Source: Streptosporangiaceae bacterium (GTDB lineage Bacteria; Actinomycetota; Actinomycetes; Streptosporangiales; Streptosporangiaceae). From it: a stretch of 6,055 bases of DNA. Positions 4,926-6,055 of the stretch are shown here, piece after piece. The translations under genes were made by a program, and so were the position numbers. The notes under the pieces were generated by a model. That model was not told where the DNA came from. It did not search any database and worked only from the letters and a program-made list of their open reading frames with translations. Location of the stretch: positions 1 through 6,055 of the forward strand of contig JASHXW010000544.1 of NCBI GenBank assembly GCA_030043395.1, in the 5' to 3' direction. Each line of letters opens with the position of its first letter. Position 1 is the first letter of the stretch.

Positions 4926-6055
4926 ATGCAGGACGATCAGGGCAACAGCGAGGGCCAGGTGCCCGAGGCCGCAAACGGGGCTGACGGCCAGGACGAGCAG
5001 GACGTCAGGTCTCCCAGCATGCCCGATCCCGAGCCAAGCCAGCACGGAGCTGGCGAACCGGGAAGCGACCAGCCGGGCTTGCACCAGCCTGGCCCGGCCG
5101 ACCCCGGCCATTCGGACTACACCACGCCGCACGGATTCGCTGGCTCATTTGGTGACCCAGCCGGTCCCAGCGGTTATGGCCCTGGCGGCTACGGCTCTCC
5201 TGGCTACGGCCCTGGCTACGGGCCTGGAGGCTACGGGCCTGGTGGCTACGGCTCTGCTGGTTACGGCTCTGGCGGGTACGGCCAGCCGGGCTACATGCCG
5301 CCACCCAGCCCCCCTGCGCGCCGCAGGCGGGCATTTCTGACATACCTTACGGTCGCAGTAGTAGCCGCGGCCGCCGGAGCTGGTATCACCGGTTTCCTGG
5401 TCAGCAGGCACTCGACCCCCGTGGCCAGCAGCCCTAGCCGCGGCACGGGCAACCCGTCTAACCCGTTCGGCAGCAACCCGTTCGGGTCCGGAGGAACGAG
5501 CCCGCAGCACAGCACCATCAGCGCCTCGGAGCGCGCCGTGGTCAACCGGGTGAAGCCCGCTCTGGTGGACATCTCCAGCAACCTGCAGTACGAAGGCACC
5601 CAGGCTGCCGCGACCGGCATGATCATCAGCAGCAACGGGCTCGTGCTGACGAACAACCACGTCATCAACGGCACGACGCAGCTCTACGCCACTGTCCTGG
5701 CGAACGGCCACAAGTACGCGGCGAGATGGCTCGGCTACGACCAGACCGACGACGTCGCCGTCATTCAGCTGATCGATGCCCACGGCCTGCGCACCGTGCC
5801 GCTCGGGAACTCGAACACCATCCGGGTGGGCGACAAGGTCATCGCGATCGGCAACGCCTACGGCCAGGACCAGAACCCGGCGTACGCCGGATCGATTACC
5901 GCGACTGGTCGCACTATCACCGCAAGCGACGACGGGTCGCCGGACAAGGAAACGCTGCACAACATGCTGCAGACCGATGCCGGGATCGTCCAGGGCGATT
6001 CCGGCGGGCCGCTCGTCACCGCTGCCGGCAAGGTCATCGGGATGGACACAGCCGC
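4926..6055 (+). CDS. Membrane-anchored HtrA/trypsin-like serine protease, N-terminal 376 residues
   Basis: This open frame runs off the right edge without a stop. Residues 1-82 are acidic, Gln/Pro/Gly-rich and probably disordered. Residues 83-123 are a Gly-Tyr repeat. A basic stop (ARRRR, 131-135) precedes one membrane helix at about 136-160. The N-terminus should therefore be cytoplasmic and the protease domain outside the membrane, after a Ser/Pro/Gly linker (161-197) with a small NPFGS duplication. The catalytic domain has the full chymotrypsin-type triad of the HtrA/DegP family: H245 in TNNHVI, D276 in DDVAVIQL and S359 in GDSGGPL. The oxyanion-loop sequence GDSGGP is intact. A C-terminal PDZ domain is common in this family and may follow outside the window. 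Family members degrade or process damaged or specific envelope proteins. The gene diverges from the glycosyltransferase. Confidence 0.94.
   Translation, partial: MQDDQGNSEGQVPEAANGADGQDEQDVRSPSMPDPEPSQHGAGEPGSDQPGLHQPGPADPGHSDYTTPHGFAGSFGDPAGPSGYGPGGYGSPGYGPGYGPGGYGPGGYGSAGYGSGGYGQPGYMPPPSPPARRRRAFLTYLTVAVVAAAAGAGITGFLVSRHSTPVASSPSRGTGNPSNPFGSNPFGSGGTSPQHSTISASERAVVNRVKPALVDISSNLQYEGTQAAATGMIISSNGLVLTNNHVINGTTQLYATVLANGHKYAARWLGYDQTDDVAVIQLIDAHGLRTVPLGNSNTIRVGDKVIAIGNAYGQDQNPAYAGSITATGRTITASDDGSPDKETLHNMLQTDAGIVQGDSGGPLVTAAGKVIGMDTA
5172..5294 (+). repeat. Gly-Tyr coding repeat in the protease N-terminus
   Basis: Codons for GYG, GGYGP, GSPGY and GGYGS units (residues 83-123) repeat with variable 9-15-nt periods built on GGCTACGGCCCT-like DNA. 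Ten Tyr residues fall at short regular intervals in a Gly/Pro background. Such low-complexity cytoplasmic tails are common on actinobacterial membrane proteases and kinases. Synonymous changes between units suggest an old repeat rather than a recent expansion. Confidence 0.85.

Noticed and set aside
5145..5960. A 271-codon minus-strand frame
   Set aside because: It is antisense to the protease gene, whose triad motifs and domain order fix the true reading frame.

Overview
This is a high-GC window with GTG starts, strong Shine-Dalgarno sites and actinobacterial protein families. It most likely comes from an Actinomycetota chromosome (a Streptosporangiales- or Streptomycetales-like lineage is plausible). 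No phage, insertion sequence, CRISPR array, tRNA or rRNA could be supported. The assignments rest on motif recognition, not database searches.

Layout, left to right. Four genes lie on the minus strand and are read from right to left. First is a GT-B/GT28-like glycosyltransferase (3237-4334), then heme o synthase CtaB (2054-3046). Next is a Tat-exported lipoprotein of the N,N-dimethylformamidase large-subunit family (386-1978), then the first 58 codons of a secreted LolA-like protein that runs off the left edge (1-175). The gaps are about 190, 75 and 210 bp, so only ctaB and the DMFase-like gene look like close operon partners. On the plus strand at the right, a membrane-anchored HtrA/trypsin-like serine protease begins at 4926 and runs off the right edge. 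Its catalytic triad is complete within the window.

The glycosyltransferase and protease diverge from a gene-free stretch of about 590 bp (4335-4925). This stretch is rich in inverted repeats: an 8-bp operator-like dyad, two back-to-back palindromes, and a 13-bp-stem hairpin preceded by a second hairpin that can pair with it in a competing fold. Smaller repeats sit upstream of ctaB (a 17-bp dyad and a 28/29-bp imperfect duplication) and downstream of the DMFase-like gene (three 15-bp tandem units).

Most of the products act at or outside the membrane: CtaB makes heme O for terminal oxidases, the glycosyltransferase probably modifies a lipid or envelope acceptor, and the DMFase-like, LolA-like and protease products are exported or membrane-anchored. 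The sequence does not show that they share a pathway. The items most worth a second look are the lipid-anchored DMFase-family enzyme without a visible small subunit, the glycosyltransferase with an altered N-terminal loop, and the structured divergent intergenic region.
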